From CBDCUW01 sp963734865 (lineage in GTDB: Bacteria; Planctomycetota; Planctomycetia; Pirellulales; Pirellulaceae): a DNA stretch of 64,000 nucleotides. The position numbers were made by a program, and so were the translations under genes. Shown here piece after piece: positions 46,716 to 58,015 of the stretch. Numbering within the stretch: the first letter of the stretch is position 1; every line of letters starts with the position of its first letter. The stretch lies in NCBI GenBank assembly GCA_963734865.1, contig CAVTIV010000017.1, positions 62,001 to 126,000 on the forward strand, read 5' to 3'. The notes below the pieces were generated by a model. The model saw only the letters and a list, made by a program, of their open reading frames with translations, was not told where the DNA came from and did no database searches.

Positions 46716-49426
46716 TCATTTCGATGACAGGTTCCGCAAGACCGTCGGCAGAATGCCGCCATTGCGGAAGTACTGCATTTCCACCGGCGTATCGATTCGC
46801 ACGATGCAAGGAAAGCTGTTCGTATTCCCCGCGGCGTCGGTCGCGTTGACGGTGATCGTTGACCGCGGCTGCAGGTCATTGGAAAGATCGGGAATGTCGA
46901 TCGTCTCTTCGCCGGTCAAGCCGAGTGACTGCCAGCTGGCGCCGTCGGCGAATTCCAACGGCAGAACACCCATGCCGACCAGGTTGCTGCGGTGGATGCG
47001 TTCATAACTTGACGTGATCACCGCCTTCACGCCCAGCAGCATGGTCCCCTTTGCGGCCCAGTCGCGACTGCTGCCGGTTCCATACTCGGCGCCGGCCAGC
47101 ACGACAAGCGGAACGCCGTCCTGCTGGTACTTCATCGAGGCGTCATAGATGCTCATCACTTCGCCGTTGGGCAAGTAACGCGTCACACCACCTTCGGTGC
47201 CCGGCGCCAACTGGTTGCGAATGCGGATGTTTGCAAATGTCCCGCGGACCATCACGCGGTCGTTTCCGCGACGCGAGCCGAAACTGTTGAAGTCACGAAT
47301 TTCGACACCGCTGTGCTGCAAATACTTGCCCGCTGGTCCGTCGGAGGCGATCGCGCCGGCAGGTGAAATATGGTCCGTGGTTACGCTATCGCCCAGCAGG
47401 GCCAGCACTCGGGCCCCCTTGATCGGTTCGATATCGGCAACGGCATCGCCACTGACCGAATCCAGAAAGGGTGGATGGTGAATGTACGTACTCGACTCGT
47501 CCCAGGGATAAATCGCACCGCCGGAAATTTCAATCGCATTCCAAAGCTCATTTCCTGAAACGGCGGCTTGATACTGCTCGGTAAACATCTCGGGTTGAAT
47601 GGAACTCGCCATCGTTTCACGAATCTCTTCGGCGGATGGCCAAATCTCATTCAAGAACACGTCCTTACCGTCGCGGTCTTGACCGATCGGTTCGGTGGCA
47701 AGGTCGACATCGGTTGATCCGGCCAGTGCATAGGCGACGACCAGCGGCGGGCTGGCCAGGTAGTTCGCCTTGGTCAGCGGATTGACGCGTCCTTCGAAAT
47801 TGCGGTTTCCGCTCAGCACCGCCGAGGCCACAAGGTCGCCAGATGTGATCGCTTCGGCCACCGCGCGGGGGCAATGGTCCGCTATTGCCGATACACGTCG
47901 TGCAGCCATATCCGACGGTGTGGAATCCAAGCTTTTTGAGGCTTTCGGTGAGGCCCGCTTTATCCAAATAGTCGGTCACCACACGCGAACCGGGGGCCAG
48001 GCTTGTCTTTACATGGGCGGCGACCGTCAAGCCTCGCTCGACCGCTTTTTGCGCCAGCAGCCCGGCGCCGATCATGACCGACGGGTTGCTGGTATTGGTG
48101 CAGGAGGTGATCGCTGCAATGACGACAGCCCCGTGAGTGATTTCGGTGCTGTGTCCGTTTTCCTTCACGGTCGCGACGCGATCGAGGGCACTTTTTTCCA
48201 GCCCAAAACCAGCTTTTCCAATCGGCGCCGTTAGCGAATCATGGAAGGACTTCTTCATGTCCTTGAGCGCGACCCGGTCCTGCGGTCGCTTGGGACCGGC
48301 GAGACTCGGTACGACGCTGCCCAAGTCAAGCGAGAGCGTTTTTGTATAGTTCAGTGCCGGACCATCGTCGGTTCGAAAGAGACCCTGCTCTTTGGTGTAA
48401 CGTTCGACCAACGTGATTTGCTCGGCGGATCGACCGGTTTGACGCAGGTATTGCAGCGTGACATCGTCGACAGGAAAGAAACCCATCGTTGCACCATACT
48501 CGGGGGCCATGTTGGCGATCGTCGCTCGATCGGCGACGCTCATCGAATTCATCCCCACGCCGAAGAACTCGACAAACTTTCCGACGACACCCTCGGCCCG
48601 CAGCAGTTCGACCACGGTCAAGACCATGTCAGTTGCCGTTCGCGCCAGCCGGAACTGCGCCGGTCAACTCAAAGCCGATAACTTCGGGCATCAACATGTA
48701 CAGTGGTTGACCGAGCATGTTTGCTTCGGCTTCGATGCCGCCGACGCCCCAGCCCAGTACGCCCAGACCGTTGATCATCGTTGTGTGGCTGTCGGTCCCG
48801 ACCAGCGTATCGGGAAGGGCAACTGGGCCGTCATCGGTCTGCTGCAAGGCAACGACGTGGGCCAAGTACTCGAGGTTGACTTGATGCACGATTCCGACGT
48901 TGGGCGGAATGACGCGAAAGTTATCAAACGCCTGCTGGCCCCATCGCAAAAACTCGTAACGCTCGCGGTTGCGTTTGAATTCGATCTCGACATTCTGTGA
49001 TAATGAGCTGTCGGTTCCAAAAAAATCGACTTGCACGGAGTGGTCGATCACCAGGTCGACAGGGATCAGCGGGTTGATCTTTTCCGCATCACCTCCGATT
49101 CGCTGCATGGCCGAACGCATTGCTGCCAAATCGACGATGGCAGGCACGCCCGTGAAATCTTGCAGGACCACTCGATACGGTTTGAACGGCACCTCCTGCT
49201 TGGCCGGTGACGACGCATCCCAGGCAGCTAGATTCTTGACGTCTTGTTCGGTTACCAAGAATCCGTCGCAGTTGCGGAGCACTGCCTCCAACAGCACGCG
49301 AATCGAAAACGGCAGACGACTGATCTCACCCAAGCCCGCCTCTTCGAGTCGGCTCAGTCGGTAGAGCGTGGCATCTCCGCTACCAGTATCGAATTGGTCA
49401 CGGGCTGCAAAGGGATCGAAAGTCAC
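46716..49426 (-). CDS. acnA: Aconitate hydratase, two apparent frameshifts
   Basis: Interconverts citrate and isocitrate. GTG 49426 (MTFDPFAARDQF) is the likely start; the frame extends to TTG 49465. Three consecutive frames together give a full AcnA of about 900 aa: N-terminal part (QDFTGVPAIVDLAAMR, TLVGTDSHTTMINGLGVLGW), middle (SVADRATIANMAPEYGATMG, SCTNTSNP and GYGCTTCIGNSG with the [4Fe-4S] Cys) and C-terminal part (LSGNRNFEGRVNP, LGDSVTTDHISPAG, FNSFGSRRGNDRVMVRGTFAN, EYGTGSSRDWAAKG). Frame changes lie near 48640 (GCGAACGG, one extra base) and in a G5 run at 47867-47871. Both repair with single-base removal. Confidence 0.95.
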
Positions 49427-49680
49427 GGCGGGTTTCCCAAACGTAAAAACAGGAAATAGCGGCAATTAGTTGCCAGTTTAACGATCGGCAACACGATTGT
49501 CTGCTCTGCCTGTCTGCCCCGCCGGCAGCGGTAGATTGATCCTCACAGTCGGACCCTCTGGGGGATTGGGGCGACTTTGCGGGTCTTTCGGGTTCTCGTG
49601 GTCGTTCCGAATCTTTCGGGTCGATACCCACAGGCATCAAGATGAATTTCTAGCTCACGACCGAACCCTCGAGACCTGTC

Positions 49681-50502
49681 ATGTTCTCCACTCTGGAACC
49701 ACTCAAGCGGCATCTGTTGGTATCGGTTGCCGCCGCCGGATTTTGCTTCGTGACCTACGATGCTGCCCTCGCTGGGCAGTGCGGTTGCCAGGCCAATTGC
49801 CAGATCAGCCCCCATGTCAGCTCCGATGGATGCAGCTGTCAATGCTCGCGGGGCGCCAAACGCAATTGTCTCCATCAAGCACTGGGTGTGGTCGCCGGCG
49901 GTTTCGAGAAACTGCTGAGTCTCGGCAAATGCGGCAGCCGCTGCGATCAGGCGGGCTGCGACGACGCTTGTGACGCAGCGATGATGGAAGAATTGATGAT
50001 GCCCGTTCAGCCGCCGACTTATCAACACAATCCGCTCTATCAGGCGATGCCGCCCCACTCGACACCGATGTATCAGCACGCCGCGCCGATGCACCTGCCG
50101 TACACCAGTCCCAACGACGACGTTCGCTTCACACCGTCGGCGCCGAGCGACTGGGAAAACGCCGGTCAGCGGATGTTGGATGCCGAAGTCAGCCAGCCTG
50201 CGATACCGAGCCGGCGTTTGCCGGCGCCCGTGGATCAAGTTTCGCCACCAGCCAGGATGCCGGTGCCCGACCAAAACCCGAATCAACGCGACATTCGTCA
50301 ATCGCAGCCGGCTACCGACGGCGGGTCACTGTTCGACACACTGTCGGATCCTTTCAGCGACGACGAGGCACGCGTGCACAGCTATCGACCGGTCCGCCCC
50401 AGCAGCTACAGCCGGCCCTTGACCGGTAGCAGCACGACGTCCCGTCCGCTGTCGCGCAGTTCTCAGACGTCAAGTCGCCGATCGGTCAATAGCTTTCGGT
50501 AA
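49681..50502 (+). CDS. Secreted Cys-rich protein with Pro/Ser-rich tail
   Basis: 273 aa. Signal peptide (LLVSVAAAGFCFVTYDAALA) then a Cys-rich module (AGQCGCQANCQISPHVSSDG, CSCQCSRG, CGSRCDQAGCDDACDA) and a long Pro/Gln/Ser-rich, probably disordered region ending in Arg/Ser repeats (SRPLTGSSTTSRPLSRSS). No family function. Its 3' end overlaps the convergent glycosyltransferase gene by about 40 bp. Confidence 0.75.
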   Translation: MFSTLEPLKRHLLVSVAAAGFCFVTYDAALAGQCGCQANCQISPHVSSDGCSCQCSRGAKRNCLHQALGVVAGGFEKLLSLGKCGSRCDQAGCDDACDAAMMEELMMPVQPPTYQHNPLYQAMPPHSTPMYQHAAPMHLPYTSPNDDVRFTPSAPSDWENAGQRMLDAEVSQPAIPSRRLPAPVDQVSPPARMPVPDQNPNQRDIRQSQPATDGGSLFDTLSDPFSDDEARVHSYRPVRPSSYSRPLTGSSTTSRPLSRSSQTSSRRSVNSFR

Positions 50503-51584
50503 TGGGTCCGATAGCGGTCCAACATGGCGTCAATTGAGAACTCGTTTTGCGCTCGTGACTGATTCTCTTTTCCGATCCGATCACTGAAGTGCTCGTCGGA
50601 TAAGAATTGTTCGGCGAGCCTGTTCATTGCCTGGTCATCGCCCTGCGGAAAGCCTTGGTGGTCGACCGATTGCGAGAGCAACTCTTCGCTTCCCTCGACG
50701 CGGCTGCAGACGACCGGGCGACCAGCAGCCATCGCCTCGAGCACGACATTCGGCATCCCTTCATACCGACTTGGAAGTATCAACAGCCGACAAGCACGCA
50801 TCAGCGGTGCGACATCGGCTTGCCAGGGAAGCAGTTTGACGCGATCTTCGCCCATCAACTCGGTCCACTGTTGCAGCTCGCGACGCAACGGCCCATCGCC
50901 GACCAATAGCAATCGGCGTTGCGAGTTGACGGGCGCTAATTGATCGATCTGTCGCTGCAACAGTTCGATTCCCTTTTGCCGATGAAGTCGCCCGACAAAC
51001 AAAGTGACCACGGCATCGCTCGGCCAACCGATTTGGGACCAGTCGATGGGGTCTGCCCCGGCGAACCGTGCAACGTCGACGCCATTGGGGATCACGATCA
51101 TCCGTGAACGATCGCAACCTAGATGTTCGCTGGCAAATCTTTCCACCGCGGTGCTGACGCACACGAGACTTTGCATCCGCCTGACGGCGGTACGCTCGAT
51201 CAAACAGCGGATCGGCCTGGCCTCGGCAACACGCAGACCTCCGACACGCACCGCGATTCCCGATGACTTGGCCGCGAAGGTACCCAACACGTTGGCATGG
51301 TACATGAATGTTTGGCAGAGATCGGGCGGTGACTCGCCGAGCCATCGTTTCAGCCGGCGGTACGCGGATGCGAATTGAAGGCTCGAATCCGCATTGCCCG
51401 AGACAACCGGGATTTCGGCTGCCTGCAACCGATCAACCAGGCCGCGCTGTCCGCCGCTGGGCAACCGGGCGAGCGAGAACACACGGATCTGATCACCGCC
51501 TTGGGTCAGCCCGATCGCCAGTTCCGTCAGGCAACGCTCGGCGCCTCCGACAAACAGTTCGGTGATGATGAAGTCGACGCGCAT
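50463..51584 (-). CDS. GT4-family glycosyltransferase
   Basis: 373 aa. N-terminal FVGGAERCLTELAIGL donor loop, C-terminal GT-B signature: VIPNGVDVARF, LFVGRLHRQKGIELLQRQ, LLVGDGPLRREL and the EX7E region LPSRYEGMPNVVLEAMAAG. Transfers a nucleotide-sugar to a lipid- or polysaccharide-linked acceptor. Sugar and acceptor not known. Tail-to-tail with the Cys-rich protein gene. Confidence 0.92.
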   Translation of the reverse strand: MRVDFIITELFVGGAERCLTELAIGLTQGGDQIRVFSLARLPSGGQRGLVDRLQAAEIPVVSGNADSSLQFASAYRRLKRWLGESPPDLCQTFMYHANVLGTFAAKSSGIAVRVGGLRVAEARPIRCLIERTAVRRMQSLVCVSTAVERFASEHLGCDRSRMIVIPNGVDVARFAGADPIDWSQIGWPSDAVVTLFVGRLHRQKGIELLQRQIDQLAPVNSQRRLLLVGDGPLRRELQQWTELMGEDRVKLLPWQADVAPLMRACRLLILPSRYEGMPNVVLEAMAAGRPVVCSRVEGSEELLSQSVDHQGFPQGDDQAMNRLAEQFLSDEHFSDRIGKENQSRAQNEFSIDAMLDRYRTHYRKLLTDRRLDV

Positions 51585-51888
51585 GCAACTGCTTGAAGGA
51601 GTAGCCCGTCGCAGGGTTATACCTGTTTTTCGACGCCAATGTCGCCAGGCTTCGCATCACGAAACCAAGAACGTAGGCCGAATCAAGCTCCCCGCCGTTC
51701 CCGCGGACATGACGTTTTGCTCGGCATCATGGCCCAGCTCGCTCGGATCGGGGCGACCGCCACCAGAAAAACTCACAGCCTGCGACGTCAAGATCACAGA
51801 TCGCAACCGCACGTTGACGGCATAGGGAGGATGTTTTCTGGCATTTGCCAGTATCATCCGCCCAGCCTTTCACCCTGGCGGGTGAAAG
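51585..51888. other. Intergenic region with hairpin before the DUF1553 gene
   Basis: No gene found. At 51867-51888 there is a perfect 9-bp hairpin (CTTTCACCC-TGGC-GGGTGAAAG) that ends directly at the first ATG of the downstream frame. Confidence 0.5.
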
Positions 51889-54652
51889 ATGAATACAATG
51901 GAGAATCCCTCCGCCCACCCCGCCACTTCCCGCCCCCCGCCACTTCCCGCCCCCCGCCACTTCCCGCCGGTAACTCCCCGCCCTGCCGTGACAAGCACCC
52001 TTCCTCGTTTCGTTGCCCTGGTCGCTGCACTCCTTTGGTGGCTGCACTGCCGCAGCGATGCTGCCGAATCGGCGACGCCGCCAACGGATGGATCGGTCTA
52101 CTTTGAGAGCGACGTTCGACCGCTGCTGAAAGCGTCGTGTTTTCAATGCCATGGCGAGAGCGGTCAGCGCGAGGGCGGACTGGATGTGCGGTTGGCGCGG
52201 TTCATCAAGTCGGGTGGCGATTCGGGACCGGGGATCGTACCGGGCGACAGTGGTGCCAGCTTTTTGCTCGATCGGATCCGTGAGGGAGAAATGCCTCCCG
52301 ATCCATCCCATCGCTTGTCGGAATCACAGGTCAACACCGTGCGGCGGTGGATTGACGCCGGGGCACCGACGCTGAGGCCCGAACCCGCTTCGTTGGACAC
52401 GATGTTGATCACCGACGTTGAACGTGCCCATTGGTCGTTCCAACCGATCACGCGTCCACCCATTCCGGCAGTCGCGGATGCGTCACGAGTTCGCTCGCCG
52501 GTGGACGCATTCCTGCTCTCGCAACTGGAACCGCACGGATTCTCGTTCTCGGACGATGCCCAGAAGAGTCGTTTGCTGCGGAGGATGACTCTCGATCTGT
52601 GGGGACTGCCGCCGACGCCTGCGCAGATCGACCGATTCATGCGTGATGATCGACCCGCGGCATTCGAGCGATTGCTCGACGAGTTGCTCGCAGCGCCAGG
52701 TTACGGCGAACGATGGGGCCGGCATTGGTTGGACGTTGCCGGCTATGCCGACTCCGAAGGCTACAACGTTGCCGATGCCAAACGACCGCACGCCTGGCGA
52801 TATCGTGATTACGTTGTCAAGGCATGGAACGACGACAAGCCGTTCGACCGGTTCGTGGTCGAACAACTGGCCGGTGACGAACAGATCACATCACCGCTGA
52901 ACAACTTGACCGATGAAGACGCGCAATCATTGATTGCGACCGGGTTTCTCCGCATGGCTCCCGACGGAACAGGCGGCCAAGTTCCCGACGCGAATCTGGC
53001 ACGCAACGAGACGATCGCCGAGACGATTAAAATCGTCAGCTCATCATTGTTGGGTCTAACCGTCGGTTGCGCTCAGTGCCACGATCACCGATACGATCCG
53101 ATCCCGCAACGTGATTATTATGAATTGCGTGCGGTATTTGATCCCGCGCTGGATTGGAAAAACTGGCGGACACCCAACCAAAGGCTTGTTTCACTTTACA
53201 CCGATCGTGACCGCGAGATCGCTGCGGTGATCGAGGTCGACGCCAAGGCGGTCGACATTCAACGCAATGAGAAACAGGCGGACTTCATCGCGGCAACGCT
53301 GGAGAAACAAATCGAAAAACTTCCCGAACAGATTCGGGATGCGGCACGCGATGCGAAGAATACCCCGGTCGACAAGCAGACCGACGAGCAGAAAAAGCTG
53401 ATCAAGGAAAACCCGAGTCTCAACGTCACCGCTGGCTCGCTTTATCTCTATGACAAAAAGGCGGCCGATGAGCTGAAAGCCCTGGCCGAAAAAGCGGCTC
53501 AGATCCGAGCGACGAAACCGCCCGAAGGTTATGTGCGGGCCGTTACCGAGGTGGCGGGAAAAATTCCCGAATCATTCCTGTTTGCGCGGGGATCACGATC
53601 AACCGCAGCAGAAGGTGACACCGTCCGGGTTGACGGTCGTCTCGATGAATGCGGAATTGCCCGAGATTCCGTGGGACGATTCGAGCCTGGCCAGCAGTGA
53701 ACGGGCCAGCAGTGGACGGCGTCTCGCATTGGCCACGCGCTTGACCGACCCGCGACACCCGTTACTGGCCCGCGTGATCGTGAACCGAATCTGGATGCAT
53801 CACTTTGGCCGCGGACTTGTCGCCACGCCCGCCGATTTTGGTGCGTTGGGTTCGCCGCCCACTCACCCCGAGTTGCTCGACTATCTGGCCTCGGAGTTCA
53901 TCCAGTCAGGTTGGAGCGTCAAGCACATGCACCGACTCCTGATGCAGAGCACGGCCTATCGCCAGGCGTTGCGAGTTGATTCGGCACAAGACGAAGCAGA
54001 TCCCGATAACCTGTTGTATGGCGGGGCACGACTGCGACGTTTAGACGCCGAGACGTTTCGGGACACGATATTGATGGTTTGCGGAAAGTTGGATCGGCAG
54101 TCCGGCGGCCCACCCGTTCCGGTCATGGCCGACAGCGTCGGTCGTTGGGTTCTGGGAATCGAAAACATCAAGGATGGGCGCACCGGTGAACGGCTGACGC
54201 TCAAGGGCCAGGAGTTTCGGCGAAGCATTTACGTCGAAGTGCGGCGCAGTCGTCCATTGTCGGTGCTTGATTCATTCGATTGGCCACGGATGGCTCCCAA
54301 CTGTGACATGCGACGTGACTCGACTGTCGCAACCCAGTCGTTGATGCTGCTCAACAGCGATTTGATCGTGAGCTGTGCCGACGCGTTGTCCGAACGGATT
54401 CGACGTGATGTCGGAGAGGACGTGCGGCATCAGATTGTTCAGCTGTGGAAACTTGCTTACGGAAGAAATCCGACCGCCGAAGAAATTGAAACTGCCCAGC
54501 AATTTGTTTCCGATCAGCAAACCCATTTCCAGAACGCGGGTCCACGATCGGAACACTCCCCGGATGCTTCGACATTTCGTCCCCAGGACAGCGCCTTGGC
54601 CAGCCTTTGTCACATGCTGCTCAGCTCGAACGAGTTTCTTTACGTCGAATGA
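51889..54652 (+). CDS. PSCyt1/DUF1549/DUF1553 protein, apparent frameshift
   Basis: The first frame (ATG 51889) begins in a 17-bp minisatellite, so the true start may be GTG 51988, giving signal peptide TLPRFVALVAALLWWLHCRSDAAES. A cytochrome-like heme motif follows (SCFQCHGESG), then PSCyt1/DUF1549 (LLRRMTLDLWGLPPTPAQ, GERWGRHWLDVAGYADS, GCAQCHDHRYDPIPQRDYY). Near 53590 in a G4 run the frame changes to continue as GDHDQPQQKVTPSGLT and the DUF1553 part (RVIVNRIWMHHFGRGLVATP, RRLDAETFRDTILMVCGKLD). Planctomycete-specific. A DUF1501 gene follows after 7 bp, so the pair is one operon. Suspected role in polysaccharide or sulfated-glycan handling. Confidence 0.88.
51921..51970. repeat. 17-bp minisatellite at the DUF1553 gene 5' end
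   Basis: Three copies of CGCCACTTCCCGCCCCC. The unit is not a multiple of three, so length changes would alter the frame of any protein starting at 51889. Confidence 0.88.
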
Positions 54653-54659
54653 TGCGAAC

Positions 54660-56120
54660 ATGATCAACCCCAATCATCGGACCCGTCGTCATTTCTTGAC
54701 CGGATCGGCATTGCAAGTGAGCACCTTGGCGCTGGCGTCGATGCTACAGCGTGATGTATCGGCGAGTCCTCCCAAGCCCGACTTGGAGCCGAAGTCGTTC
54801 GATACCAGGCCCAAAGCACCGCCGCACCCGCCGCGTGCCAAAGCGATGATTTCGTTGTGGATGCAAGGCGGACCTAGCCATCACGATCTGTTTGATCCCA
54901 AACCCGAGATGGCCAAGTACGACGGCAAGCCATTTCCCAGTGAGATCAAGTACGACAACGCTGCCCAGGCTAGCTCCAAGGTCTTTGCCTCGCCTTGGCA
55001 ATTCGCGCCCCGCGGGCAATGCGGTATGGAATTGTCGGAGTTGCTGCCATACACCTCGACAATCGCGGACGACATCTGTTTGATTCGTTCGATGCACACC
55101 GGTGTCAACAATCACGGGCAATCGATTCAGGCGCTGCAGATGGGGCGAGTGCTTGGCGGTCGACCGACATTGGGCAGCTGGCTGACTTATGGGCTGGGAT
55201 GTGAAGCCGATAACTTGCCGGCGTTTGTCGCCTTACCGGATCCGGCGTCGCTTCCGGTCGAAGGTGTCGAGAACTGGCAAGCCGGATTCCTGCCTTCGAT
55301 CTACCAGGGCACGGTTGTTCGGCCAACCGAACCACGAATTTTGAATTTGACGCCGCCAAAACATCTTGCCGGCGAAGTGCAGGAACGGTCGCTGGCGTAC
55401 CTCGATCAGTTGAATCGCCGGCACCTCGCCGATCGTCCCGGATACCTCGATCTGCAGGCACGGATCGCTTCCTACGAGCTTGCCGCGAAGATGCAAATCG
55501 CTGCCTCCGATGCGTTGGATCTGTCACAAGAGTCGCAGGCGACCAAAACGATGTATGGCATCAGCGACGGTACGAGTGGTGAACAGAAGCAGCAGAGTGA
55601 TTATGGTTCGCGGTGCTTGATCGCCCGGCGGTTGATCGAACGCGGTGTTCGTTTCGTCCAGGTCTATACCCAATATCAATGCTGGGATGCTCACGGTGCA
55701 ATCTTGAGAACGCTTCCGGCATCGTGCCGAAAAACCGATCAAGCTTCGGCGGCATTGGTGAAAGACTTGAAGGCACGTGGGCTGCTTGAATCGACCGTCG
55801 TCCACTGGGGTGGTGAAATGGGCCGGTTGCCGGTCATCCAAAACGACGCCGGTCGAGACAAAATCGGACGCGACCACAACACCTATGGCTTCAGCACCTG
55901 GGTCGCCGGTGGTGGTTTTCGTGCCGGCCACGTTCACGGTGCTACCGATGAGTGGGGCCACAAGGCGATCGAGAACATCGTGCATCACTACGACTATCAC
56001 GCCACGCTGCTTCATCTGTTTGGACTCGAGCACCAGAATCTGGCCTACAAATGGTCCGGCCGTGAACAAACCTTGACCGACTCGCAACCCGGAAGAGTGA
56101 TCGAAGAACTGATCGCATAG
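54660..56120 (+). CDS. DUF1501 Tat-exported protein
   Basis: Start chosen at ATG 54660 after the DUF1553 stop. 486 aa. Twin-arginine signal (TRRHFLTGSALQVSTLALAS), then KAMISLWMQGGPSHHDLFDP, LLPYTSTIADDICLIRSMHTG, TVVHWGGEMGRLPVIQN and GRDHNTYGFSTWVAGGGFRA. DUF1501 belongs to the alkaline-phosphatase/sulfatase superfamily; the metal-binding Asp/His residues are suggested by GGPSHHD and GRDHN. Typically encoded with DUF1553 proteins, and likely acting together in the periplasm. Confidence 0.92.
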   Translation: MINPNHRTRRHFLTGSALQVSTLALASMLQRDVSASPPKPDLEPKSFDTRPKAPPHPPRAKAMISLWMQGGPSHHDLFDPKPEMAKYDGKPFPSEIKYDNAAQASSKVFASPWQFAPRGQCGMELSELLPYTSTIADDICLIRSMHTGVNNHGQSIQALQMGRVLGGRPTLGSWLTYGLGCEADNLPAFVALPDPASLPVEGVENWQAGFLPSIYQGTVVRPTEPRILNLTPPKHLAGEVQERSLAYLDQLNRRHLADRPGYLDLQARIASYELAAKMQIAASDALDLSQESQATKTMYGISDGTSGEQKQQSDYGSRCLIARRLIERGVRFVQVYTQYQCWDAHGAILRTLPASCRKTDQASAALVKDLKARGLLESTVVHWGGEMGRLPVIQNDAGRDKIGRDHNTYGFSTWVAGGGFRAGHVHGATDEWGHKAIENIVHHYDYHATLLHLFGLEHQNLAYKWSGREQTLTDSQPGRVIEELIA

Positions 56121-56317
56121 CCCCACTCATTCGGATAGAACTGTATCCGCCCGGCGGCGGGACTGGCAATGCGATCCGGCCTGGCACCGCAAAATTGTCG
56201 TCCAATTCTGCTTTGATGCGACAACATGGGGCGCGTTTGCCTTATGCTAAAGCGTGCGGCCCGCGGCCTCCTGTCGATCCACCTCCCCCCACATCACCCT
56301 TCGCTCGGAATCGTGCC

Positions 56318-57310
56318 ATGAAACCAAGAAATGGTAGTTGCCCTGATTGTCAAACAAGCCCAGTTGAACCCAGTCGCCGGGATTTCATCCGACGAGCCGG
56401 TGGGACCGCATTGGCGGTTGGCTCTCTGCCGCTGTTTGCTCATGTGGCAGGCGCCGCTCCGACGTCAAGCAGCGCTGCGGAAACGGCGGTTGGCCGTTTC
56501 TATCAATCGTTGACCGATTCACAGCGAAAAGTCATTTGCCTCCCGTTCGATCACGAGTTGCGTCAAAAAATCAGTGCCAATTGGCACATCACCGAACCAA
56601 CCATTGGTGAACTGTTGACCGAAGCACAACGGCAAAACGTGTTGGAGATCGTGCGCGACGTCACAACCGAGGACGGTTATGAGCGGTTGCTTCAACAGAT
56701 GGAGGATGATGCCGCCGGTATCGACGCCTATAGCTGTGCCCTTTTTGGCGATCCGCAAAGCGGGAAATTCGAGTGGGAACTGACCGGACGGCACCTGACG
56801 CTCCGTGCCGATGGCAATAGCGTGGCCAATCGCGCGTTCGGTGGTCCCCTGATTTATGGACATTCCGAAGAGGACCCCAAACATAACCTGTTCCACTACC
56901 AGACGAAGAAAGCAAACGAAGTTTTCCGAGCCTTGGATGCCCCGCAGGCGAAACAAGCGTTGATCGAAAAAGCGCCCAAGGAGTCGAACGTTCTGCTTCA
57001 AGGGAGCGGTGGCCAGTTTCCAGGCATCTGTGTCGGTGATCTTAGTAGTGACCAACAGGAATTGGTGGAACAGACGCTGCGGGTGATTCTGGCGCCGTAT
57101 CGCCAGGAAGACGTTGACGAGGCGATGGCGATCCTCAAGCAGGGTGGCGGTCTGGAGCAGCTTCGCATGGCGTTTTACCGCGACGGCGATCTCGGCAAAG
57201 ATGAAGTCTGGGACATCTGGCGGGTCGAAGGTCCCTCCTTTGTCTGGCACTTCCGCGGCGCTCCGCACGTGCATGCCTACATCAACATCGGAATCAAGCC
57301 GACTGTCTAG
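56318..57310 (+). CDS. DUF3500 Tat-exported protein
   Basis: Start chosen at ATG 56318; an upstream in-frame start would give an odd Pro-rich leader. 330 aa. Tat signal (SRRDFIRRAGGTALAVGSLP). Body matches DUF3500: LTDSQRKVICLPFDHELRQK, WELTGRHLTLRADGNSVANR, GPLIYGHSEEDPKHNLFHYQ and GPSFVWHFRGAPHVHAYINI. Secreted protein of unknown chemistry. Downstream of the DUF1501 gene by about 200 bp on the same strand. Confidence 0.88.
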   Translation: MKPRNGSCPDCQTSPVEPSRRDFIRRAGGTALAVGSLPLFAHVAGAAPTSSSAAETAVGRFYQSLTDSQRKVICLPFDHELRQKISANWHITEPTIGELLTEAQRQNVLEIVRDVTTEDGYERLLQQMEDDAAGIDAYSCALFGDPQSGKFEWELTGRHLTLRADGNSVANRAFGGPLIYGHSEEDPKHNLFHYQTKKANEVFRALDAPQAKQALIEKAPKESNVLLQGSGGQFPGICVGDLSSDQQELVEQTLRVILAPYRQEDVDEAMAILKQGGGLEQLRMAFYRDGDLGKDEVWDIWRVEGPSFVWHFRGAPHVHAYINIGIKPTV

Positions 57311-57536
57311 CCGGAAAAGTCGTTGCCAGGCTAATTGTCTAAATAGCCCAAATTCCCAGTTTCAGGAAAACGATGCGAATCTATCGCCGCACGTGAATCG
57401 GGCGGCACGATAGAAAGCGGGAATGTGGGGGGGTAATTGCCGAGTTCGATCGCGGCAATGCTGTTGAACGCTTCTGGTCGAGCGCCTATGGTGCAAGTAG
57501 TAAATTTACAATCAACTCATTCGAGAAGGAGACGTT

Positions 57537-57767
57537 TTGACTTCTGAATTCAACGAAACAGGTATCAAGGTCTACGAAATCAAGCAAATCGGTCACGACG
57601 GGATCGTTTTGTCATCCAAGCAGGTCGAGGCCTCTAGCGGTGAAGCCGCCGCCAAGCAGTTGAATCAAGTTGTCGACGGCACCGACCGCATTTCCATCTG
57701 TTTGGACGGCACTTCGATGAACGAAATGGGGGTCGAGTACTGGCAAAAACGAGTCCGAAGGCGTTAG
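57537..57767 (+). CDS. Small protein of unknown function
   Basis: 76 aa starting at TTG 57537, supported by a strong Shine-Dalgarno AAGGAG seven bases upstream. Sequence TGIKVYEIKQIGHDGIVLSS, QVEASSGEAAAKQLNQVVDG, DRISICLDGTSMNEMGVEY. No signal or membrane segment. Possibly an alpha/beta fold; no known family. A weak GC hairpin (CGGGC-TCTGTC-GCCCG) lies about 45 bp after the stop. Confidence 0.65.
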   Translation: MTSEFNETGIKVYEIKQIGHDGIVLSSKQVEASSGEAAAKQLNQVVDGTDRISICLDGTSMNEMGVEYWQKRVRRR

Positions 57768-58015
57768 CGGGCTCGCGTTTGGTGTGCTCTCGGGGAGAGA
57801 AGTCGGGCTCTGTCGCCCGTTCCGAGGGCATCCGTGGAGACGCCTCAAAGAGGGCTGACCCAATACTGTTCGGCACGGCATTTGGGTTGACGACGATTTT
57901 TAAAATCTCCGATCATGTTTTTCGTTCCAGGGCGTCGTCGAGGCGCTTTGTGGACTCGTGCCTGTTGCTCTCAGCGCAGCAGTAAACTACCAACTGAACT
58001 CGGCGCGCAGCGGTC

